Origin: Lwoffella lincolnii
GTDB lineage: Bacteria > Pseudomonadota > Gammaproteobacteria > Pseudomonadales > Moraxellaceae
Assembly (NCBI RefSeq): GCF_002014765.1
Contig: NZ_MUYT01000004.1
Coordinates: 496,001 to 560,000, forward strand
Reading direction: 5' to 3'
Length of the DNA: 64,000 nucleotides
Shown here piece by piece: positions 25,724 to 33,536 of this stretch. How positions within the stretch are numbered: position 1 is the first letter of the stretch; the number at the start of each line of letters is the position of its first letter. The position numbers and the translations under genes are program-made. The notes beneath the pieces are model-generated. The model was not told the origin of the DNA. It worked only from the letters and a program-made list of their open reading frames with translations, and ran no database searches.

Positions 25724-27598
25724 ATGAGTGACCAATCCACCGAATCCACCTCGCAATTAGCCACCTTAATCAAGATGGGCAAAGAGCAAGGCTATCTGAC
25801 CTATGCTGAAGTCAACGACCAATTGCCTGAATCCATCACCGAAACTGACCAAATCGAAGACATCGTACAGATGCTCAGCGACGTGGGCATTAAAGTGTTT
25901 GAGTCTGCTCCTGATGACGATGACATCTTGATGAGCGATGATGGTTCAGATGATGACATGGCAGCAGATGAAGCAGCACAAGTGTTGGCATCGGTTGAGA
26001 CCGAACCGGGACGTACCACCGACCCTGTGCGTATGTACATGCGTGAGATGGGAACGGTGGATTTGCTGACTCGTGAAGGTGAGATTGCCATTGCCAAACG
26101 CATCGAAGAAGGCATACGAGACATTCAACACGCCATGGCATATTGGCCAGGCACGGTACAGCTGGTATTGGACGAATACAACGAAGCCTTACAAGGTAAT
26201 AAAAAAATAACCGACATCATCACAGGTTTTTTAGATATTGAAGTGGCAGATAACCCCAGTGATGACGATAACAATATCCCTGAACTAAAACCTAAGCCCA
26301 AAACCGTCAATGATGATGATAATGATGTTGACGACAGCGACGGTGATGCCGATGACGAACTGGAAGAAAACGATGATGGCAGTGGTCTGGATTTGGACGA
26401 AGTACGCACACGTTTTGAAGAAATTGATGGCTTATTTACCATTGCCAAGCAAACTCTAACAGAGCATGGGCGAGACAGCGAACAAGCCAAAGAAGCATAC
26501 GCTCAACTGGCAGACCGCTTTATGCACCTAAAACTTAACAACCGCCTATCTGACCAAGTCATGGCGGTGGTGTTTGACACCTATGATGATGTCCGCAAGC
26601 AAGAAAGACAAATCATGCGATTGGTTATTCGCCGTGGTCGCATGCCTCGCAATGAATTTCGTAAAACCTTTCCCAGTAATGAAACCAACGTCGATTGGCT
26701 GACCGAACGCTTAAGTGGTCAACCTAAATTTGCTGAGCATCTAGAGAAGGTGATTGATGATGTGATTTTATTACAAAGACGCATTCGTGACCATGAAGAC
26801 CGCTTGGGCATGGAAATTAAGGACATGAAAGACGTGGCTCGTCGCATCGCCATTGGTGAAGCCAAATCTCGTCGTGCCAAAAAAGAGATGGTGGAAGCCA
26901 ACTTACGTTTGGTCATCTCCATTGCCAAAAAATACACCAACCGTGGCTTACAATTCCTTGATTTGATTCAAGAAGGCAACATTGGTCTGATGAAAGCGGT
27001 GGATAAATTTGAGTACCGCCGTGGTTATAAATTCTCAACCTATGCCACATGGTGGATACGCCAAGCAATCACTCGCTCAATTGCAGACCAAGCTCGCACC
27101 ATCCGTATCCCTGTGCATATGATTGAGACCATCAATAAAATTAACCGTGTGTCTCGTCAGCTGTTACAAGAGATGGGACGTGAACCAACCCCAGAAGAGC
27201 TTGGTGAACGCCTTGAGATGGACGAGACCAAAGTACGTAAAGTGCTAAAAATCGCCAAAGAGCCCATCTCAATGGAAACACCCATTGGTGATGATGAAGA
27301 CAGCCATTTGGGTGATTTCATCGAAGACCAAACCATCTCAAGCCCAGTAGATGATGCCACAGCAGCAGGACTGCGTGAAGCAACTCGTGATGTGCTGAAT
27401 AATCTGACCGAACGTGAAGCCAAAGTATTAAAAATGCGATTTGGTATCGACATGCCTACCGACCACACCTTAGAAGAAGTCGGTAAACAGTTTGATGTGA
27501 CTCGTGAGCGTATCCGCCAAATTGAAGCCAAAGCATTGCGTAAATTACGCCACCCTTCTCGGTCCGAACATTTACGGTCATTTCTGGAAAATGATTAA
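25724..27598 (+). CDS. rpoD: RNA polymerase primary sigma factor RpoD (sigma-70)
   Basis: Principal sigma factor. Region 1.1 is at the N-terminus (LATLIKMGKEQGYLTYAEVN, VQMLSDVGIKVFESAPD), region 1.2 includes DPVRMYMREMGTVDLLTREGEI, and an acidic Asp-rich non-conserved segment lies at about 180-225. Region 2 follows (NLRLVISIAKKYTNRGLQFLDLIQEGN, then YATWWIRQAITRSIADQ), then region 3 and the region 4 helix-turn-helix (LEEVGKQFDVTRERIRQIE). Length 624 residues is normal. A strong terminator follows. No rpsU or dnaG is adjacent, unlike in enterobacteria. Confidence 0.98.
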   Translation: MSDQSTESTSQLATLIKMGKEQGYLTYAEVNDQLPESITETDQIEDIVQMLSDVGIKVFESAPDDDDILMSDDGSDDDMAADEAAQVLASVETEPGRTTDPVRMYMREMGTVDLLTREGEIAIAKRIEEGIRDIQHAMAYWPGTVQLVLDEYNEALQGNKKITDIITGFLDIEVADNPSDDDNNIPELKPKPKTVNDDDNDVDDSDGDADDELEENDDGSGLDLDEVRTRFEEIDGLFTIAKQTLTEHGRDSEQAKEAYAQLADRFMHLKLNNRLSDQVMAVVFDTYDDVRKQERQIMRLVIRRGRMPRNEFRKTFPSNETNVDWLTERLSGQPKFAEHLEKVIDDVILLQRRIRDHEDRLGMEIKDMKDVARRIAIGEAKSRRAKKEMVEANLRLVISIAKKYTNRGLQFLDLIQEGNIGLMKAVDKFEYRRGYKFSTYATWWIRQAITRSIADQARTIRIPVHMIETINKINRVSRQLLQEMGREPTPEELGERLEMDETKVRKVLKIAKEPISMETPIGDDEDSHLGDFIEDQTISSPVDDATAAGLREATRDVLNNLTEREAKVLKMRFGIDMPTDHTLEEVGKQFDVTRERIRQIEAKALRKLRHPSRSEHLRSFLEND

Positions 27599-27627
27599 AT
27601 CATCATTGACCAAATTAAACAAAAAAA

Positions 27628-27680
27628 GCCAAACAATAAAGGCGAAAAGTGATTTTTCGCTTTTTTTGTTTGGCCGTTTT
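27628..27680 (+). terminator. Rho-independent terminator of rpoD
   Basis: A nested hairpin: GCCAAACAA (27628-27636) pairs with TTGTTTGGC (27666-27674) and, inside it, GCGAAAA (27642-27648) pairs with TTTTCGC (27654-27660). The inner stem is followed by seven T and the outer stem by CGTTTTTT. It starts 30 bases after the rpoD stop. Just beyond it, at 27686-27717, is a 16-bp tandem duplication (AAATCATCAAACTGTT, 15 of 16). Confidence 0.85.
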
Positions 27681-27810
27681 TTATCAAATCATCAAACTGT
27701 TAAATCATCAAACTGTCAAATGGATTGTTACTTGAAATCCTGATGAACACCGCCATTAACTGACATGTCATCATTTATCCACATCGCAACCCATTTTATA
27801 GGAACACGCC

Positions 27811-28155
27811 ATGACCAAAGACGTTCACATCAGCGACATCAATGCAGGATTTTGCCAACCTGACATAAAAGGCAAAAAAACCGACATTCAAAACCCAGAA
27901 CTTTGGAATTTTCCGATGAACTACCCCATGAGCATCATCGGACATGAAGGCAAGCATCAAGAGCTACAAGACGAAGTCAAGCTAATTTTAGGCAGCCAAT
28001 TTCCAGATTTTGACCTTGCCAGCATCGAAGTCAAACCCTCACGCACAGGGCGTTTTTATTCGTTGCGTTGTCAGTTGTATTTGACCAACGCCAAACAAGT
28101 CAATGAGCTGTATGCGGCACTTGATAACGCCAAAACCGTCCGCATGGTGGTGTGA
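27811..28155 (+). CDS. YbeD/DUF493 family protein
   Basis: Small cytoplasmic protein of the DUF493 family with an ACT-like fold and no firm function. The family pattern is visible: LWNFPMNYPMSIIGHEG, then EVKPSRTGRFYSLRCQLYL and ELYAALDNAKTVRMVV at the C-terminus. At 114 residues it has about 25 more N-terminal residues than E. coli YbeD (87). The ATG has AGGAAC at good spacing, so the extension may be genuine. The usual partner lipB is not adjacent. Convergent with leuB. Confidence 0.88.
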   Translation: MTKDVHISDINAGFCQPDIKGKKTDIQNPELWNFPMNYPMSIIGHEGKHQELQDEVKLILGSQFPDFDLASIEVKPSRTGRFYSLRCQLYLTNAKQVNELYAALDNAKTVRMVV

Positions 28156-28215
28156 TATTGATATATGGTGGAGTAATTTGGTGTGTGGCATAAATCTTAT
28201 GGCATAAATAAAGTC

Positions 28216-29289
28216 TTAAGCCAAATGCTTTAACACCGCCTCCCCCATCTCATCACAAGACACAAGCGTCGTGCCATCTTCATAAATATCCGCTGTACGA
28301 TAGCCTTGCTCTAACACTTTTTGTACCGCCCGCTCAATCTGTGCCGCCCGCTGTTCATCATTTAGGCTATATCTGACCAACATGGCAAGCGATAATATGG
28401 TCGCCAGTGGATTTGCCTTATCTTGCCCTGCAATGTCAGGGGCAGAGCCATGAGACGGCTCGTACAAGCCTTTGCCTGTCTCATTTAGGCTTGCTGATGG
28501 CAACATGCCAATAGAGCCTGTGAGCATGGACGCTTGGTCGGATAAAATATCGCCAAAGATATTGCCTGTGGCAATCACATCAAACTGCTTGGGATTTTTG
28601 ACCAATTGCATGGCAGCATTATCCACATACATATGACTAAGCTCAACCTCTGGATAGTCTTTGCCAACTTCGGTAAAAATCTGCCGCCAAAGTTCGGTGG
28701 TTTCTAGCACATTGGCTTTATCCACACTGCACAGTTTGCCACGGCGTTTTTGGGCAGCCTCAAAGGACACTTTGGCAATACGACGAATCTCACTTTCACC
28801 ATAACGCATGGTATTAAAGCCCTCACGCTCGCCATTGTCAAGGGTTACAATGCCCCGTGGCTCACCAAAATAAATGTCCCCTGTCAGCTCACGCACAATC
28901 AAAATATCAAGCCCCGATACCACCTCGGGTTTTAAAGTGGACGCACCCGCCAGCTCTTGGTACAAAATGGCAGGACGCAAATTGGCAAACAAATTCAAAT
29001 CCTTGCGAATCGCCAAAAGTCCACGCTCAGGACGCAATGGGCGGTCAAGGTCATCGTACTTAGGCGAACCAACCGCCCCCAATAACACCGCATCAGCTTT
29101 TTGTACGATTTCTTGGGTTTGGCTTGGATATGGCAAACCATAAGCGTCATAGGCTTCACCGCCCAATTTGGCGTATTCATAACTTGCCTGTAAACCATTT
29201 TGGATAAGTTTATCCAATACTTTAACGGCTTGGGCGACAATTTCAGGTCCAATACCATCACCGTTTAAAATGGCAATGTGTTTTTTCAT
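28216..29289 (-). CDS. leuB: 3-isopropylmalate dehydrogenase
   Basis: Oxidatively decarboxylates 3-isopropylmalate in leucine synthesis using NAD. Blocks seen: GDGIGPEIVAQAVKVL at the N-terminus, LLGAVGSPKYDDL, RPERGLLAIRKDLNLFANLRP, RELTGDIYFGEPRG, and VDNAAMQLVKNPKQFDVI with GNIFGDILSDQASMLTGS (metal site). Length 357 residues is typical. AGGA stands before the ATG. It follows a nuclease-like gene and leuD on the same strand. The companion leuC is not in the window. Confidence 0.97.
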   Translation of the reverse strand: MKKHIAILNGDGIGPEIVAQAVKVLDKLIQNGLQASYEYAKLGGEAYDAYGLPYPSQTQEIVQKADAVLLGAVGSPKYDDLDRPLRPERGLLAIRKDLNLFANLRPAILYQELAGASTLKPEVVSGLDILIVRELTGDIYFGEPRGIVTLDNGEREGFNTMRYGESEIRRIAKVSFEAAQKRRGKLCSVDKANVLETTELWRQIFTEVGKDYPEVELSHMYVDNAAMQLVKNPKQFDVIATGNIFGDILSDQASMLTGSIGMLPSASLNETGKGLYEPSHGSAPDIAGQDKANPLATILSLAMLVRYSLNDEQRAAQIERAVQKVLEQGYRTADIYEDGTTLVSCDEMGEAVLKHLA

Positions 29290-29309
29290 GGAGTTTTCCT
29301 TCTATTACT

Positions 29310-29897
29310 TTAAACTTTAACAATTAAATATTGAAATTGATATGTTGGCTCGTATTGTTGCCAATTTAACAGATAATCATTTTTTAACTGCAATGTCTTA
29401 TCTATCTTTTTTTCATCTTTCAATTTCAAGATACCTGATAATGTCTTTTCATTCTGCAAGCTAAAATCAAAATAAACCGTATTGTCTTTTGACTTACTTT
29501 GATAATACATATCATTTGTTAGAAATATGGCATAGCCTTGCGATATTTCAAACTTTTCCATTAGCTTTTCAAGCCTAACGATATCATTAACAAAATAGTA
29601 ACGCCCCCAACCTTGAGCACCCTGATTTTTTAAAGAAAAATTTTCGCCATTTAATTCAAATTCAAACTTCTTCGTTTTATATTTTAATTCAATAGCAATT
29701 ATTTTATCATCCATTTCAACAATTAAATCAATGTAAAATGGTCTATCATCAATCAGATATGGTTTTTCAATACGGATATTTGCTTTTGGATAACACGTTT
29801 GTATTTCCCATGCCAAAGCATGTTGAAAATCCGCTTCCGAATGAAAAAAAGGGCGTTTGTTAGCAAGTTGTTTAAGAATATTTTCAATATCTATCAT
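29310..29897 (-). CDS. PD-(D/E)XK nuclease-like protein inserted between leuD and leuB
   Basis: A 195-residue protein I cannot name. It has the core of a PD-(D/E)XK nuclease fold: an N-terminal helix with E21 and E31 (HSEADFQHALAWEIQTCYP), then IDLIVEMDDKIIAIELKYKTKK with D57, E70 and K72 in the D-(x)n-ExK arrangement. The rest includes NQGAQGWGRYYFVNDIVRLE and GYAIFLTNDMYY, as in families of small stand-alone restriction-endonuclease-like proteins. The ATG at 29895-29897 follows AAGGA, 17 bases after the leuD stop, so it is probably translated from the leu mRNA. It is visibly more AT-rich than both neighbours, suggesting transfer. No methylase is adjacent. Confidence 0.72.
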   Translation of the reverse strand: MIDIENILKQLANKRPFFHSEADFQHALAWEIQTCYPKANIRIEKPYLIDDRPFYIDLIVEMDDKIIAIELKYKTKKFEFELNGENFSLKNQGAQGWGRYYFVNDIVRLEKLMEKFEISQGYAIFLTNDMYYQSKSKDNTVYFDFSLQNEKTLSGILKLKDEKKIDKTLQLKNDYLLNWQQYEPTYQFQYLIVKV

Positions 29898-29914
29898 TGG
29901 GAAATCCTTAAAAA

Positions 29915-30565
29915 TCAAGCCGTCAATTCTTTAAATACCCAAGGGCGTTCGGCTTTAGCTTTTTCTTCAAAGGCTTTAATTTCATCGGCGTGTTGCAAGG
30001 TTAGCCCAATATCGTCCAAACCATTTAATAGGCAGTGTTTGCGAAACGCATCAACTTCAAAAGAATACTCTTTGCCTCTTGGGCTGATGACTTTTTGGTT
30101 TTCTAAATCAACCGTTAATTGATAGCCAATATTGGCAAAACATTCGTTAAATAAGTCATCAACATCGCTTTCACTTAACACAACAGGTAACATGCCATTT
30201 TTAAAGCAGTTATTATAAAAAATATCAGCAAAACTTGGGGCAATCACGGTGCGAAAGCCATATTCTTCCAATGCCCACGGAGCGTGTTCACGGCTAGACC
30301 CACAGCCAAAGTTTTTGCGAGCCAGTAAAATGGTTGCCCCAGCATAGCGGGCTTGGTTTAACACAAAATCAGGATTTTTGGGACGCTTGGCAATGTCTTG
30401 CCCCAAAAATCCTTCGTCCAAATAACGCAATTCATCAAATAAATTATCGCCAAAGCCTGTGCGTTTGATGGATTTTAAAAACTGCTTGGGAATAATCAGG
30501 TCGGTATCCACATTTGAGCGGTCAAGTGGGGCAACGATGCCCTGTTCGGTGGTGTATGGTTTCAT
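29915..30565 (-). CDS. leuD: 3-isopropylmalate dehydratase small subunit
   Basis: Swivelling-domain subunit of isopropylmalate isomerase, which acts with LeuC. Family blocks: GIVAPLDRSNVDTDLIIPKQFLKSI, LLARKNFGCGSSREHAPWAL, SFADIFYNNCFKNGMLPV. A start at ATG 30563-30565, with AAGGA at seven bases, gives 216 residues, the usual size; an ATG at 30622 would add a non-conserved leader and was not used. Here leuD is separated from leuC (not seen) and is followed by the nuclease-like gene and leuB. Confidence 0.96.
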   Translation of the reverse strand: MKPYTTEQGIVAPLDRSNVDTDLIIPKQFLKSIKRTGFGDNLFDELRYLDEGFLGQDIAKRPKNPDFVLNQARYAGATILLARKNFGCGSSREHAPWALEEYGFRTVIAPSFADIFYNNCFKNGMLPVVLSESDVDDLFNECFANIGYQLTVDLENQKVISPRGKEYSFEVDAFRKHCLLNGLDDIGLTLQHADEIKAFEEKAKAERPWVFKELTA

Positions 30566-30823
30566 ATTTATTCCTTTGTTCCTTATTGCTTTTACCAAAT
30601 AATTACTTTTACCAAATGGCATGCTTATTTATTTATGACCATGTTGTTTATTATCTGTTTATGATGCGCATATGGGTATGACCCAAGTTTTGTTCAAACA
30701 AGTCTTGTGCAAACAAGATTGACATGTTATCAAATAATTTAATGCAATTTTGTCAGATTTTGTCATTTTTAGCCCATTAAAATCTGTTGTGCCAAATTAG
30801 GGGCATGCTCTGAGCATCACGCC

Positions 30824-31798
30824 CTAAACGTCAGGATTAGCCATGAACACCTGCTCTGCTGCGTCTGCCACTTGAGCCACGGTCATGGTGCGTTTGACAC
30901 TTAACGCTTGTCGCCATTTTCTTGCCCCTGACAACCCTTGAAACAGTCCCAAATAATGTCGCACCATCGTCATTAATGGCTCACCATTATCCACTTGTTG
31001 TTGTAAATAAGGCAATAACTGCTCAATAATCTGCCTGCGTGTGGGAACAGCACTGCCCCATAGCTGATTGCATTCGGCAAGCAAATAAGGATTGTGATAA
31101 AAGGCTCTGCCTATCATCACACCGTCAACATGATGTAAATGTTGTTTGATTTGTTCGATGTCATCAATGCCACCGTTTATCTCAATCTGTAAACTTTTAA
31201 AATCTTGTTTTAACCGATACACATCATCATATCTTAAAGGGGGAATATCACGATTTTGCTTGGGACTGAGACCTTGTAACCACGCAATACGAGCATGAAC
31301 AATGAATCGTCTGCACCCTGCTTCTGCCACCTGCTCAACAAAGGTTTTCATAAATTCATAACTGTCAAAGTCATCAATACCAATGCGATGCTTTACCGTA
31401 ATAGGAATATCAACAGCGGTTTGCATTTGCTTAACCAATGTCGCTACGGTGTGTGGCTCTGCCATCAGACACGCCCCAATCTTATTGTGCTGTACCCTAT
31501 CAGACGGACAGCCAACATTGATATTGATTTCATTAAAGCCATGTTGCTGACCAATCATCGCACATTGGGTCATTTGTTCGCCATGAGAACCACCCAGTTG
31601 CAATACCAATGGTTGCTCCATATCATCATGGCGTAATAACCGCTCAGTATTGCCATATAAAATGGCAGATGTGCTTATCATCTCTGTATAAAGATGAGCA
31701 TGTGGATTGAGCAGACGAGCAAAATAGCGATATTCTGGCGTTGTCCAATCTATCATCGGAGCAACACTCAACCGCTTAGGTTCTTTAAAATCAATCAT
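30824..31798 (-). CDS. dusA: tRNA-dihydrouridine synthase A
   Basis: FMN-dependent enzyme that reduces uridine to dihydrouridine at positions 20/20a of tRNA. SVAPMIDWTTPEYRYFARLL is the DusA-type N-terminus, NVGCPSDRVQ holds the catalytic cysteine (C97), VKHRIGIDD and IVHARIAWLQGLSPKQNR follow, and INGGI/MIGRAFYHNP form the FMN phosphate site. Length 324 matches DusA. The ribosome binding site is weak. Monocistronic by appearance: the leuD promoter region lies downstream and an MFS gene ends 60 bases upstream. Confidence 0.95.
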   Translation of the reverse strand: MIDFKEPKRLSVAPMIDWTTPEYRYFARLLNPHAHLYTEMISTSAILYGNTERLLRHDDMEQPLVLQLGGSHGEQMTQCAMIGQQHGFNEININVGCPSDRVQHNKIGACLMAEPHTVATLVKQMQTAVDIPITVKHRIGIDDFDSYEFMKTFVEQVAEAGCRRFIVHARIAWLQGLSPKQNRDIPPLRYDDVYRLKQDFKSLQIEINGGIDDIEQIKQHLHHVDGVMIGRAFYHNPYLLAECNQLWGSAVPTRRQIIEQLLPYLQQQVDNGEPLMTMVRHYLGLFQGLSGARKWRQALSVKRTMTVAQVADAAEQVFMANPDV

Positions 31799-31858
31799 TT
31801 GGCTTAAGTCTCTGATGTTTTAATGAATTCAAGAAGTAAATTTGTCTACCAACTGAAT

Positions 31859-33277
31859 TTAACATGACTTTTTATCCAAATAATCCAAACCATGATTGGG
31901 TAAGCGATATAAAATAAATCCCAGCATCAACCCAATGATTGCCAAAAATGCCACATACAAAGCCGTTACCATACCAATGGTGGCTGACATATATGCCAGT
32001 ACAAACGGCAAAACCCCACCAACAATGGCATAAACGACATTATATATCACACTAAAATACAACGCTCTTATACCAGTCGGCAACATGCGTAATATTTGTG
32101 CAGGTATCATGCCAATCACCCCAGCAGAAAAGCCCAGTATGGCATATAAGATAAGTAGCAACTCACCCCCTGCCTGCAAATGCAGATAAAACCCAAATAT
32201 CTGAGCCATTAAAATCACACTGCCCCCCATCAACACCAACCCAGGATTCATTCTGTCTGCCAAAAATCCATAAAACACACATCCTAACATCAAAAACCAT
32301 AACCCCAAACCATTTGCAATGCCCACCATATCGGCATCAATCGGATACACCGCCATGACCAAATCAGGCAATAAGATGGCAACAATCATAAAAATACTGC
32401 TGATATAAAGACTTAATAGACCACCGATAAAAATGGCATTGATGTGGTCTTTAATGCCATTTTTTTTGATGCTATTTTTTAAGATATCCTTGGTGTGTTT
32501 TAACGATTTTTTTGCTTTGATGAAGCGATTAGCCGTATGTGATACAGACTGACCACTTTGTGCTTGCTTAATGTGTGCTGGCTCAGTCTTTAGGTAATTT
32601 TTTTGATAATTCATAAAAATCTGAGTCATGGGAATTTGACGCAAATAATACAGCAATATCATGGTCAATGTCCCAGAGATGATGAACATCCAACGCCAAC
32701 CTATCGATAACATGGCATTGACACCCATGCCATCTAGAATAATGGCAAAAACAATATTAGCCACCATCAAGCCAAAAGCATAACTGGCAACAACCACCCC
32801 ACTGGACATTGACAGATAACGCTTAGGTAAACTCTCAGCAAGATACACCCAAATCACTGGCACAAGCCCACCCAAAGCCACGCCTTGACCAATACGTAGC
32901 AATAAAAATAATATGGAGGCAAAAACACCCACCATGGCAGAGGTGGGTAATAACCCTATCGTAAAGGTAAATCCTGCCATCAATGTGGCACTGACCATTA
33001 GTGCCTGTTTGCGACCTTGTTTTTGAGCCAAGCGACCAACCCAAATGCCACCAAACACTCGTGCCAAATATCCTGCAGCAAATAGCCCTGCCAGCTGCAT
33101 GCTAAGCACCCAACTGGCAGTATTCTCCAAAAAAAACAGCTTGCCAAGCTCACCAAATAGGTACATAAAAATCAAAAAATCAAAAAATCCCAACGCACTC
33201 AACAGCCCCATTAACAGCATCAACCATAAATGTTTGGCATTTAAAACAGACAACTCAGGATTTTCAGATAACGGCAT
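31859..33277 (-). CDS. MFS transporter, metabolite:H+ symporter-like
   Basis: About twelve hydrophobic segments across 472 residues with a charged central loop (about 230-280, rich in Lys). The region GGIWVGRLAQKQGRKQALMVS is the MFS loop 2-3 motif, and LRIGQGVALGGLVPVIWVYLAESLPKR resembles the metabolite:H+ symporter (ProP/KgtP) group. Substrate cannot be assigned. The ATG start is kept although the upstream sequence offers only a poor ribosome binding site. Same strand as dusA but with no clear functional link. Confidence 0.88.
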   Translation of the reverse strand: MPLSENPELSVLNAKHLWLMLLMGLLSALGFFDFLIFMYLFGELGKLFFLENTASWVLSMQLAGLFAAGYLARVFGGIWVGRLAQKQGRKQALMVSATLMAGFTFTIGLLPTSAMVGVFASILFLLLRIGQGVALGGLVPVIWVYLAESLPKRYLSMSSGVVVASYAFGLMVANIVFAIILDGMGVNAMLSIGWRWMFIISGTLTMILLYYLRQIPMTQIFMNYQKNYLKTEPAHIKQAQSGQSVSHTANRFIKAKKSLKHTKDILKNSIKKNGIKDHINAIFIGGLLSLYISSIFMIVAILLPDLVMAVYPIDADMVGIANGLGLWFLMLGCVFYGFLADRMNPGLVLMGGSVILMAQIFGFYLHLQAGGELLLILYAILGFSAGVIGMIPAQILRMLPTGIRALYFSVIYNVVYAIVGGVLPFVLAYMSATIGMVTALYVAFLAIIGLMLGFILYRLPNHGLDYLDKKSC

Positions 33278-33390
33278 AACAACTGACCAACTAGCAATTT
33301 ACCAAATTGAATTAACTTAACTTATTATTAAATAACATCTTATTAAATGGCATCTTATCAAATCAAATTCACTGATTAACAAATCACATC

Positions 33391-33418
33391 TTAACAACAA
33401 TCCATTAACAACAATCCA
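33391..33418. repeat. Perfect tandem duplication, 14-bp unit, 2 copies
   Basis: TTAACAACAATCCA occurs twice back to back (33391-33404, 33405-33418) in the 259-base spacer between the cardiolipin synthase-like gene and the MFS gene. Nothing else recognised in that spacer. Confidence 0.9.
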
Positions 33419-33536
33419 TTCATGATATTAAAATCCCATACTTTAAAACCAGCTTGATGACGCAATGTCATTTTTTTGTAACATATTCGTCATTAAAAGT
33501 AACCACATCACTGATGAACCGTCATTTATGCTGTGT

